From positions 5,261,001 to 5,325,000 of the forward strand of contig NZ_CP108569.1 of assembly GCF_036010505.1 (NCBI RefSeq): a stretch of 64,000 nt of DNA. Direction: 5' to 3'. Made by a program: the position numbers and the translations under genes. This DNA is from Streptomyces sp. NBC_01197. Its GTDB lineage: Bacteria; Actinomycetota; Actinomycetes; Streptomycetales; Streptomycetaceae. The notes beneath the pieces are model-generated. The model was not told where the DNA came from. It did no database searches and was given only the letters and a program-made list of their open reading frames with translations. Of this stretch, positions 57,638 to 64,000 are shown piece by piece. Numbering within the stretch: position 1 is the stretch's first letter; each line of letters opens with the position of its first letter.

Positions 57638-58440
57638 CCACCGATCCGCGGCCGCGCCGCCGCCGTGGCACCTGGATCGTGGTCGCCTTGCTGAGTGCGC
57701 TGCTCCTGGTGGCGCCGGTGGGGGCCGAGGCATGGGCGCAGTTCGCCCGGCAGAGCAGTTCGTCCACCAGTTCCGACCTGGTCGACCAGCACCCGGTCAA
57801 GGCAGTCGATGTGGACTCGGGCAGCTCCGAGGTGTCCATCAGCGCCGGGACGGGCCGAGAGGTCCGTGTCCACCAGGAGTTGAGCTGGTCGCTGCGCAGA
57901 CCCACCGTCGACCGGAGCTGGGACGGGGACACGCTGCGGCTGCGCACCCGGTGCGACGGCACCCTGGCGATGACCAGCCTGGGCTGCTCCGTGCGGCTTG
58001 ATCTGTCGGTGCCGGCCGGTGTGGCGGTGCGGGTGGTGTCCGGCTCGGGCCAGGTCCGGGTGAGCGGGCTCACCGGGTCCATGGATCTGCGTTCGGGCTC
58101 CGGGGAGTTGCAGCTGTACGGAGTCGCGGGGCAGATACGGGTCCGTACCGGATCGGGGGCGGTCGACGGCATCGCGCTCACGTCGAAGGCCGTCGACGCC
58201 CAGACCGGGTCAGGCCGGGCGAAGTTCGAGTTCGCCGCTCCGCCCGAGAAGCTGACCGGTTCGGTGGGGGCCGGGGAGTTCGAGGCGACCCTGCCCCTCG
58301 GCTCCCGCTACCAGGTGCGGGGTGGCACGCACTCGGGCACCTGGTCGGTCGAGAAGGGCGTCGCCGATCCTGCTGCGGAACGCCGTATCGATGTCTCGTC
58401 CCGCTCCGGGACGGTCCATATCGGATACCCCGGGTGGTGA
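57634..58440 (+). CDS. DUF4097-type beta-helix (adhesin-like) protein
   Basis: A 268-residue protein with one N-terminal membrane segment or uncleaved signal (GTWIVVALLSALLLVAPVGAEAWA) and an outer domain of short repeated strands (VRVVSGSGQVRVSGLTGSMDLRSGSGELQLYGVAGQIRVRTGSGAVDG), characteristic of DUF4097. Family members occur beside NarL-type two-component systems and are probably envelope sensors or effectors. It overlaps the regulator gene by four bases. Confidence 0.8.
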   Translation: MTTDPRPRRRRGTWIVVALLSALLLVAPVGAEAWAQFARQSSSSTSSDLVDQHPVKAVDVDSGSSEVSISAGTGREVRVHQELSWSLRRPTVDRSWDGDTLRLRTRCDGTLAMTSLGCSVRLDLSVPAGVAVRVVSGSGQVRVSGLTGSMDLRSGSGELQLYGVAGQIRVRTGSGAVDGIALTSKAVDAQTGSGRAKFEFAAPPEKLTGSVGAGEFEATLPLGSRYQVRGGTHSGTWSVEKGVADPAAERRIDVSSRSGTVHIGYPGW

Positions 58441-58451
58441 CCGATGCCAAA

Positions 58452-58581
58452 CGGTGCCGGCCTGAACGCCGCGTCGGCCCAAATACGGTGCCGGCCTGAA
58501 CGCCGCGTCGGCCCAAATACGGTGCCGGCCTGAACGCCGCGTCGGCCCAAATACGGTGCCGGCCTGAACGCCGCGTCGGCC
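58452..58581. repeat. 34-bp tandem repeat, 3.8 copies
   Basis: Three exact 34-bp units (58452-58485, 58486-58519, 58520-58553; each starting CGGTGCCGGCCTGAACGCCG and ending CCCAAATA) and a 28-bp fourth (58554-58581). There are no spacers, so it is not a CRISPR. Each unit contains GCCGG and CGGC halves able to form a small hairpin. It lies 11 bp after the DUF4097 stop. Confidence 0.93.
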
Positions 58582-58590
58582 TGCACGCCC

Positions 58591-58621
58591 GGCCGGCCCT
58601 GTGTCCGGAGACCGGCCGGCC
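58591..58621. terminator. Possible terminator after the repeat array
   Basis: GGCCGGCC occurs at 58591-58598 and 58614-58621 and, being self-complementary, can form an 8-bp stem with a 15-nt loop. It could end the two-component operon. Confidence 0.4.
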
Positions 58622-58635
58622 CCGCAGTTGAGTTG

Positions 58636-58735
58636 CTACCGGATCACGATCTCCCGTTTGAGGATCTTGCCGGTCGCGCCCTTGGGCAGGCTGTCTGTGA
58701 GCGTGACGATGCGGGGGTATTTGTACGGGCCAGTC
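58636..58735 (-). pseudogene. Acyl-CoA ligase, C-terminal remnant
   Basis: The minus strand encodes YKYPRIVTLTDSLPKGATGKILKREIVIR, about 30 residues ending in a stop at 58636, which is the invariant C-terminal motif of AMP-dependent acyl-CoA ligases including the catalytic lysine of the PxGKILKR element. The rest of the gene is missing, replaced abruptly by unrelated sequence near 58735. It is a truncated remnant. Confidence 0.72.
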
Positions 58736-58846
58736 CCGGTCAAGCGCATCCTCCAGGGCTCCCGCGTCCGCGAAGTGTCCGCCGAAGGCGCCGTGGCCCA
58801 CCCCGAAATGCTGGAGTGGTTCGCGGAGTTCGCTTCCCGGCTCTGA
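58736..58846 (+). pseudogene. Plus-strand gene remnant abutting the ligase fragment
   Basis: A 36-codon stretch ending in TGA, with sense-like composition (VKRILQGSRVREVSAEGAVA, then HPEMLEWFAEFASRL), begins where the acyl-CoA ligase fragment ends. The family is not recognised. It probably marks the other side of an old deletion or rearrangement joint. Confidence 0.3.
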
Positions 58847-58895
58847 GCCTGTACGGGAACCCGATCCCGTACAGGGATCGGTCGGCGGGATTCCG

Positions 58896-59489
58896 TCAGC
58901 GGGCCCGGAGGCCGCCCAGCAGCAGATTCTGTACGGCGGCGAAGTCGCCGTCGATGTCGGGGCGGCTCCATTCCGCCGCGTACACCGGGTCATGGAAGCG
59001 GCCCGTCGCGTCGAAGACCGCGCGGGCCGTCACCGTGAAGTCCCCCTCGACCGGGGCGAACTCGCCCTGGGCGCAGCCGTCCTCGATGATCCGGGCGAGC
59101 TGTACGACGAGCGCGTCGATATGACGCTCCACCACTCCGCTGTTCTCCCCGGTCAGCACCCCGAAGGTGGCGAACAGTTCGGGATCGCCGCCCGCCTTGA
59201 GGCGCTTCGCCGCGAAGAGGGCCGACTGCCAGTTCGTCAGCCGCGCGGTCGCGGAGCCCTGCCGGTCGTCGGCGAACCGGGCCAGCTCGGCCTCCGACCT
59301 GTGCAGCCAGCGCTCGGTGACGGCCTCGCGCAGCGCCGCCTTGGTACGGAAGTGGCGGTAGACGCTGCCGTGACTGACCCCGAGCACCCGTGCCACGTCG
59401 ACCACCGTGGCCTTGGCCGGGCCGTAGCGGCGCAGCACGTCCTCGGTCGCCTCAAGAATGCGCTCGGGTGTCAGGGCTTCGGGCGTCAT
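58896..59489 (-). CDS. TetR family transcriptional regulator
   Basis: A 197-residue regulator. The helix-turn-helix is AKATVVDVARVLGVSHGSVYRHFRTKAALREAVTERWL; the C-terminal ligand domain (GDPELFATFGVLTGENSGVVERHIDALVVQL...) resembles TetR_C group members found near oxidoreductases. It lies 107 bp downstream of the aldo/keto reductase gene on the same strand, so it is a plausible regulator of that gene, possibly at the large inverted repeat further upstream. Confidence 0.87.
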   Translation of the reverse strand: MTPEALTPERILEATEDVLRRYGPAKATVVDVARVLGVSHGSVYRHFRTKAALREAVTERWLHRSEAELARFADDRQGSATARLTNWQSALFAAKRLKAGGDPELFATFGVLTGENSGVVERHIDALVVQLARIIEDGCAQGEFAPVEGDFTVTARAVFDATGRFHDPVYAAEWSRPDIDGDFAAVQNLLLGGLRAR

Positions 59490-59596
59490 CGCGTCTGCGC
59501 TGCCTTTCGGTGCAGCGCTGCCTGTCGGAGGGTGCGCTGCCTTGCGGGGGAGTGGGGGTACCGGGGGAGCGGAGCGCTACCGACGGTACCGGGGAC

Positions 59597-60616
59597 TCAG
59601 CGCTCGCTGTCCAGGTGGGCCATCTGGGCGGTCGGGTAGCGGTCGCCCGCCGCGGATCCGGCCGGGACGGCTTCCTCGATGGCGGCGATGTCCGCGGCGT
59701 CGAGCGTGACATCGAGGGAGCCGAGGGCCTCGGCCAGCCGGTCGCGGGTCCGGGCGCCGATCAGCGGGACGATGTCCTCGCCGCGTGCCGAGACCCAGGC
59801 GATGGCGGTCTGCGCGACGGAAGCGCCCTTCTGGTCGGCGACCTTCCGCAGCGCCTCGACCAGATCGAGGTTGTGCTGCAGGTTCTCGCCCTGGAAGCGG
59901 GGGCTCATGCCCCGGAAGTCGCCGGGGGCCAGCTCGCGGTCACGGGTGAAGTGGCCGCTGATCAGACCGCGGGAGAGCACTCCGTACGCGGTGATGCCGA
60001 TGCCCAGCTCACGGGTGGTGGGCAGGATCTCCGCCTCGATGCCCCGGGAGATCAGCGAGTACTCGATCTGGAGGTCCGTGATCGGTGCGGTGGCGGCGGC
60101 CCTGCGGATGGTGGCGGCGCCCACCTCGGAGAGACCCACGTACCGCACATGGCCCGCTTCGATCAGTTCGGCGATGGCGCCGACGGTCTCCTCGATCGGT
60201 ACGTCCGGGTCGACGCGGGCGATCCGGTAGATGTCGATGTGGTCGGTGCCGAGCCGCTGGAGTGAGTACGCGGCGAAGTTCTTGACGGCGTTCGGGCGGC
60301 CGTCGTAGCCGGTGAAGCCCCCTTCGACGGTCCGCAGAGCGCCGAACTTGACGCTGGTGAGGGCCTGTTCGCGACGGGCAGCGGGGGCGGTGCGCAGGGC
60401 TTCGCCGATCAGCAGCTCGTTGTGGCCCATGCCGTAGAAGTCACCGGTGTCGAGCAGCGTGACCCCGGCGTCGAGGGCGGCATGGATGGTCGCGATCGAC
60501 TCGGTGCGGTCCGCCGCGCCGTACAGCGCGGACATTCCCATGCAGCCGAGGCCGAGGGCGGAGGTCAGCGGTCCCGCTGTGCCCAGGGTGCGGGCGGGGA
60601 CTGGGGTGGTGGCCAT
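59597..60616 (-). CDS. Aldo/keto reductase
   Basis: A 339-residue NADPH-dependent oxidoreductase with the (beta/alpha)8 fold. Seen are LGLGCMGMSALYG, the catalytic Asp/Tyr in LDTGDFYGMGHNELLIGEAL, the lysine in ALTSVKFGAL, and the cofactor region near PLIGARTRDRLAEALGSLDV. The usual catalytic histidine position reads DIYRIARVDPD, i.e. Ala in place of His, as in some AKR13-type enzymes. Substrate unknown. ATG at 60616 with GGAG upstream. Confidence 0.88.
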   Translation of the reverse strand: MATTPVPARTLGTAGPLTSALGLGCMGMSALYGAADRTESIATIHAALDAGVTLLDTGDFYGMGHNELLIGEALRTAPAARREQALTSVKFGALRTVEGGFTGYDGRPNAVKNFAAYSLQRLGTDHIDIYRIARVDPDVPIEETVGAIAELIEAGHVRYVGLSEVGAATIRRAAATAPITDLQIEYSLISRGIEAEILPTTRELGIGITAYGVLSRGLISGHFTRDRELAPGDFRGMSPRFQGENLQHNLDLVEALRKVADQKGASVAQTAIAWVSARGEDIVPLIGARTRDRLAEALGSLDVTLDAADIAAIEEAVPAGSAAGDRYPTAQMAHLDSER

Positions 60617-60666
60617 GAGGGGCTCCTTCGCCGGAACAGAAGCTGACAGAAGTCGGTTCACAGCGA

Positions 60667-60718
60667 CTATGGCATGACGGATGACAGATTTCAACATCTG
60701 TCATCCGTCATGCCATAG
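60667..60718. promoter_or_regulatory. 52-bp perfect inverted repeat upstream of the aldo/keto reductase gene
   Basis: Two 23-bp arms, perfectly complementary (60667-60689 starting CTATGGCATGACGGATGACA, and 60696-60718), flank the 6 bp TTCAAC. Each arm holds the near-repeat TGACGGA-TGACAGA. It is 51 bp before the aldo/keto reductase start and 43 bp after the Lrp-type gene stop, so it could be a TetR operator, the lrp terminator, or both; the moderate GC content favours an operator. Confidence 0.75.
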
Positions 60719-60760
60719 CCTCATGCTTTGGCCTGAGGAGGCGTGGCGACAGCCGGCGCG

Positions 60761-61216
60761 CTAGGCGGGTGAGCCCGAGCTGAACCGGCGTACGAGCGGG
60801 GACAGCACGAGCACCGACTTGGTGCGTTCGACGAACGGTTCGCCCGCGATGCGCTCAAGCACCCGCTCGAAGTGGCGTACGTCCTCGGCGTAGATCTGGA
60901 TGACCGCGTCCGCGTCGCCGGTGACCGTCGAGGCGGACGCCACCTCCGGGTACCGCGCCATACCGCGCCGGATGTCCTCCGGGGAGGTGTTGTGCCGGCA
61001 GTGGATCTCGACGAACGCCTCCGTCTCCCAGCCCAGCGCCGCGGGATCCACCCGTACGGTGAAGCCGGTGATGGCGCCGGACGCGAGCAGCCGGTCGACT
61101 CTGCGTTTGACGGCGGGCGCGGACAGGCCGACCCGGGTGCCGATGTCGGCGTATGAGCGGCGGGCATCCTCCGCGAGGGCGTGGACGATGCGTTCGTCGA
61201 GATCGTTCAGTCGCAA
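60761..61216 (-). CDS. Lrp/AsnC family transcriptional regulator
   Basis: A 151-residue regulator: N-terminal helix-turn-helix (LNDLDERIVHALAEDARRSYADIGTRVGLSAPAVKRRVDRLLASGAITGFTV) and the C-terminal RAM/AsnC ligand domain (EAFVEIHCRHNTSPEDIRRGMARYPEVASASTVTGDADAVIQIYA). The start is a TTG at 61216 without a clear ribosome site, ten bases after the permease stop, so translation may depend on coupling. It likely senses an amino acid and regulates the permease. Confidence 0.87.
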   Translation of the reverse strand: MRLNDLDERIVHALAEDARRSYADIGTRVGLSAPAVKRRVDRLLASGAITGFTVRVDPAALGWETEAFVEIHCRHNTSPEDIRRGMARYPEVASASTVTGDADAVIQIYAEDVRHFERVLERIAGEPFVERTKSVLVLSPLVRRFSSGSPA

Positions 61217-61226
61217 GGCGGGTGGA

Positions 61227-62747
61227 TCACACTTCTTCTCGGGCGGTCACGTCTTCTCGGGCGGTCACTTCTTCGCGGGCGAGCTGGGAGCGGCGCATCC
61301 CGTAGCCGAAGTACAGCACGAGCCCGGCGGCCATCCAGATACCGAACCACACCCATGTCTTGGCGCCGAGGCTGGTCATCATCCACAGACACAGCGCGAA
61401 ACCGATGGCAGGGGTCACCGGCGAGAACGCCACCCGGAAGTTCCGCGGCATATCGGGCTGGGTCCGGCGGAGCACGATGACAGCCACGTTGACCAGCGCG
61501 AACGCGAAGAGCGTGCCGATGCTGGTGGCGTTGGCCAGCTCGCCCAGCGGGACGACCGCCGCGAGGACTCCGCAGAACAGGGAGACGATCACCGTGTTGG
61601 CGACGGGGGCGCCGGTCCGCGGGCCGACCTTGGCGAAGACCTTGGGCACCAGGCCGTCGCGGGCCATGGAGAACAGGATGCGGGTCTGCCCGTAGAGCAC
61701 GGTCAGCACCACACTGGCGATGGCGATGACCGCCCCGGCGGCGAGCAGCACGGCCCAGAAGCTCTGGCCGGTGACGTCCCGCATGATCTGGGCGAGGGCG
61801 GCGTCCGCGTTATGGAAGTTCTGCCACGGCATGGCGCCGACGGCGATCAGCGCCACCAGGCAGTAGAGAACCGTGACGATCAGCAGCGAGAGCATGATCG
61901 CGCGAGGCATGTCCCGCTTGGGGTCGCGGGCCTCTTCGCCGGCGGTGGAGGCGGCGTCGAAGCCGATGTACGAGAAGAAGAGGCTGGCGCCGGCCGCGCT
62001 GACGCCGGTCATGCCGAGCGGCATGAAGGGCTTGTAGTTGCCCGCCTTGATGCCCGATGCGGCCACCACGCAGAACAGGATCAGGGAGGCGATCTTCACG
62101 ACCACCATGATCGTGTTGGCGCGGGCGCTCTCCTTGGCACCGCCCAGCAGGAAGGCCATGGCCAGCAGGACGACGAGCAGCGCGGGGATGTTGATGATGC
62201 CGCCCTCCCCGGGCGGTGCGGACAGGGCGGTGGGGATCGTCACCCCGATCGTGCCGTCCAGGAACTCGTTGAGGTACTGGCCCCAGCCGACGGCCACGGC
62301 CGCCACGGACACGCCGTACTCCAGCATCAGACACCAGCCGCAGATCCAGGCGACGAACTCACCCATCGTGGCGTAGGTGTACGAGTACGAGGAGCCGGCG
62401 ACCGGGATGGTGCCGGCCAGTTCCGCGTACGACAGCGCGGAGAAGAGGGCGGTGAGTCCGGCGATCACGAAGGAGATCACGACGGCGGGTCCGGCCTTGG
62501 GGACCGCCTCGCCGAGGACCACGAAGATGCCGGTGCCGAGCGTCGCCCCGATGCTGATCATGGTCAGCTGCCACATGCCGAGCGAGCGCCTGAGCCGCCC
62601 GCCCTCGCCCTGCCCGCCCTCGGCTATCAGCCGCTCGACGGGCTTGCGGCGCATCAGCCCGGAGCCGGTGCCACCACCGCCGGCCCCGGGAACGGGGCCC
62701 GGACCGGCCCGGTCCCTGGTGATCGGCGTTGCGTCAGGTCGTGCCAC
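61227..62747 (-). CDS. Amino acid permease (APC superfamily, CAT-like)
   Basis: A 506-residue transporter with about twelve to fourteen membrane segments: MISIGATLGTGIFVVLGEAV, the LSYAELAGTIPVAGSSYSYTYATMGEFVAWICGW block typical of cationic amino acid transporters, FFSYIGFDAASTAGEEARDPKRDMP and GRTRILFSMARDGLVP-like QTRILFSMARDG. The C-terminal tail is a short repeat (REEVTAREDVTAREEV) encoded by 18-bp units. GTG start with AAGGAG upstream. Confidence 0.92.
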   Translation of the reverse strand: MARPDATPITRDRAGPGPVPGAGGGGTGSGLMRRKPVERLIAEGGQGEGGRLRRSLGMWQLTMISIGATLGTGIFVVLGEAVPKAGPAVVISFVIAGLTALFSALSYAELAGTIPVAGSSYSYTYATMGEFVAWICGWCLMLEYGVSVAAVAVGWGQYLNEFLDGTIGVTIPTALSAPPGEGGIINIPALLVVLLAMAFLLGGAKESARANTIMVVVKIASLILFCVVAASGIKAGNYKPFMPLGMTGVSAAGASLFFSYIGFDAASTAGEEARDPKRDMPRAIMLSLLIVTVLYCLVALIAVGAMPWQNFHNADAALAQIMRDVTGQSFWAVLLAAGAVIAIASVVLTVLYGQTRILFSMARDGLVPKVFAKVGPRTGAPVANTVIVSLFCGVLAAVVPLGELANATSIGTLFAFALVNVAVIVLRRTQPDMPRNFRVAFSPVTPAIGFALCLWMMTSLGAKTWVWFGIWMAAGLVLYFGYGMRRSQLAREEVTAREDVTAREEV

Positions 62748-63051
62748 GGTGAGGCTCCTTCATCGCTGCCTGCTCGGGAGGCGGGAACCCGCGCGGACGG
62801 TGCCGTCCACGGGTGCGCGTCCCGGCGCACAGCAGGAGGGGACCGCCGAGCCGGGGGTCTCCACCGCTCCACGTACAGGGCAGAACACTACGAGGCGCGC
62901 GTAGTGGCCCGTAATGCAGGTTCCTTGTCCATCTGCGGCGATTCATTGCGCGCATCCGCGGGGAACGGTTGTTCGTTTACCTCGGCCGGAGCTCGCCTCC
63001 GCCCGGAAAACCGGTGCACCCCCCTGCGGTATGCCCGGTACTCTGACCGGC

Positions 63052-63249
63052 ATGGCAAAGAGTCGCAACAACCTTCTTGGCGTGGGCGGGCAGCGCAAGA
63101 AGATGCCCCGCTCCGGGGCGCAGAGCTCGGCCGCCGCAGGCGCCGAGGACCGCAGGTCAGCCGCTGACCAGAAGCAGGAACTGCTCCAGAAGATGCGCGA
63201 GCGGGCCGAGGGGGCCGGAGCGGCCGGAACCCCCGACGCCGAGGGCTGA
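63052..63249 (+). CDS. DUF6243 family small protein
   Basis: A 65-residue hydrophilic protein (MAKSRNNLLGVGGQRKKMPR, then ADQKQELLQKMRERAE) matching a small family widespread in Streptomyces and of unknown function. Strongly basic and helical, probably disordered in part. ATG at 63052. Confidence 0.75.
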   Translation: MAKSRNNLLGVGGQRKKMPRSGAQSSAAAGAEDRRSAADQKQELLQKMRERAEGAGAAGTPDAEG

Positions 63250-63317
63250 CCCACCGGGCAGCACCACAGCGCAGTACAACTCAACATCTCAGCAAAGCGA
63301 CAACCGCACGGCACAGC

Positions 63318-63357
63318 ACGGTGGGCCCGGATCGTCTCCACGATCCGGGCCCACCGT
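63318..63357. terminator. Bidirectional terminator
   Basis: An 18-bp perfect stem (63318-63335 with 63340-63357, core GTGGGCCCGGATCGT) around a CTCC loop lies between two convergent genes and could serve both. Confidence 0.9.
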
Positions 63358-63386
63358 CATGTCCGCCGTCGGCTACCGCGCCCCGG

Positions 63387-64000
63387 CTACCGCACCGCAC
63401 GTGGCAGCCGCAGGCTGAGCAGCGCGGTCACGGCGACCGCGGCCAGCTGTAGCAGCAGCGTCACCGCCAGCGCCTCCCGCATCCCCAGCGACGTCGTCAG
63501 GGACAGGAAGAGCGTGCCGAGCGTGGCCACCCCCAGCGCGAGCGACGCCTGCTGCGTCGTGGTCATCACGCCGCCGCCGACCCCGGCCCGTTCAGCCGGT
63601 ACGTCGGAGAGCACGATCCGGAACAGCACCGGCAGCTGCAGTCCCTGGCCGAACCCGGCCAGCGCGGTGCCGGGAGCCAGGGCGGCGATGCCGAGACCGG
63701 ACCAGTCCCACCAGACGGTCGCCGCCATCACCACGACGCCGACGGCCTGGATCAGACCGCCCGCGGTCACGACCCGGCTCGCGTACCTGCCGACCAGCCG
63801 GGGGCCCGCCAGCGATGCGGCGAAGAACGCCACCGCCATCGGTACGAGCGCGAGCCCCGCCGTCACCGGACCCATCCGCAGCCCCTGCTGGAGCGCGACC
63901 GCGATGACGAACATGAATCCGCCGAAACCGATCGAGAACGGCACCACCAGCGTGAGTCCGCGCCGCAGCGAGTCGAGCCGCAGCAGGCTCGGCGGCACCA
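63387..64000 (-). CDS. MFS transporter (DHA2-like), C-terminal part, cut by the window end
   Basis: About 203 residues of a multi-pass transporter are visible, entering from beyond base 64000. The segments (GFGGFMFVIAVALQQGLRMGPVTAGLALVPMAVAFF, GGGVMTTTQQASLALGVATLGTLFLSL) match the last six or seven helices of DHA2-type drug exporters. The true start is outside the window. Confidence 0.85.
   Translation of the reverse strand, partial: VPPSLLRLDSLRRGLTLVVPFSIGFGGFMFVIAVALQQGLRMGPVTAGLALVPMAVAFFAASLAGPRLVGRYASRVVTAGGLIQAVGVVVMAATVWWDWSGLGIAALAPGTALAGFGQGLQLPVLFRIVLSDVPAERAGVGGGVMTTTQQASLALGVATLGTLFLSLTTSLGMREALAVTLLLQLAAVAVTALLSLRLPRAVR

Noticed and set aside
58452..58581. 34-bp repeats as a CRISPR array
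   Set aside because: The units are directly adjacent with no spacers, and no cas gene is present.

Overview
The window is a stretch of a high-GC actinomycete chromosome, almost certainly Streptomyces or a close relative. The support is very high GC, extreme third-position GC bias, frequent GTG/TTG starts, Shine-Dalgarno sites of the GGAGG type, ATGA/GTGA stop-start overlaps, and a recognisable actinobacterial gene order (lepA, hemW, hrcA-dnaJ, rsmE, tricorn protease, HIT, RNase Z, phoH-ybeY-CNNM, era, leuA, recO-uppS, zur-znu, glyS). No tRNA, rRNA, CRISPR array, prophage, insertion sequence or recognisable biosynthetic cluster was seen.

Layout. 0-19 kb is mainly housekeeping: the lepA 3' end, an acyl-CoA synthetase, a SpoIIE-type phosphatase, hemW, two minus-strand genes (DUF3097 and a metallo-beta-lactamase-fold hydrolase), hrcA-dnaJ behind a CIRCE operator, a nitronate monooxygenase-like gene with rsmE, a lipoprotein, a truncated STAND ATPase next to a tricorn protease, HIT, RNase Z and an adenine/adenosine deaminase. 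19-26.8 kb is a catabolic island: an MFS gene, an IclR regulator and a D-glucarate operon (5-dehydro-4-deoxyglucarate dehydratase, glucarate dehydratase, MFS permease) followed by a PfkB kinase. 26.9-30.1 kb is the phoH-ybeY-CNNM-MmcQ operon. 30.1-35.8 kb holds an efflux pump with a divergent XRE regulator, a cytidine-deaminase-like protein lacking its zinc ligands, an amtB-glnK pair and era. 35.9-39.4 kb carries an emfourin-like inhibitor beside a protealysin-type M4 peptidase, then leuA preceded by a leucine-rich leader peptide. 39.7-47.3 kb has a TerB-like protein, recO-uppS, the zinc-uptake operon znuACB-zur with a Zur-type operator, and glyS closed by a long terminator.

From 47.4 kb on the region looks accessory: DUF899 and DUF3040 proteins, a decayed LysR gene, an ECF41 sigma factor with a small membrane protein, an MFS pump under a double palindromic operator, an ECF sigma/CU044_5270-type pair, an ArsR regulator, a membrane protein with a hexapeptide-repeat tail, a sensor kinase/response regulator/DUF4097 operon, a 34-bp tandem repeat, a truncated acyl-CoA ligase remnant, a TetR-aldo/keto reductase pair with a 52-bp perfect inverted repeat, a permease-Lrp pair, a DUF6243 protein, and an MFS pump cut off by the window end.

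I do not see a single clearly undescribed system. The best leads are small: the protease-inhibitor pair, the zinc-less deaminase homologue kept beside era, the STAND ATPase abutting tricorn, the leuA leader, several undocumented operator-like palindromes, and short tandem repeats placed exactly at gene ends (dnaJ, recO).
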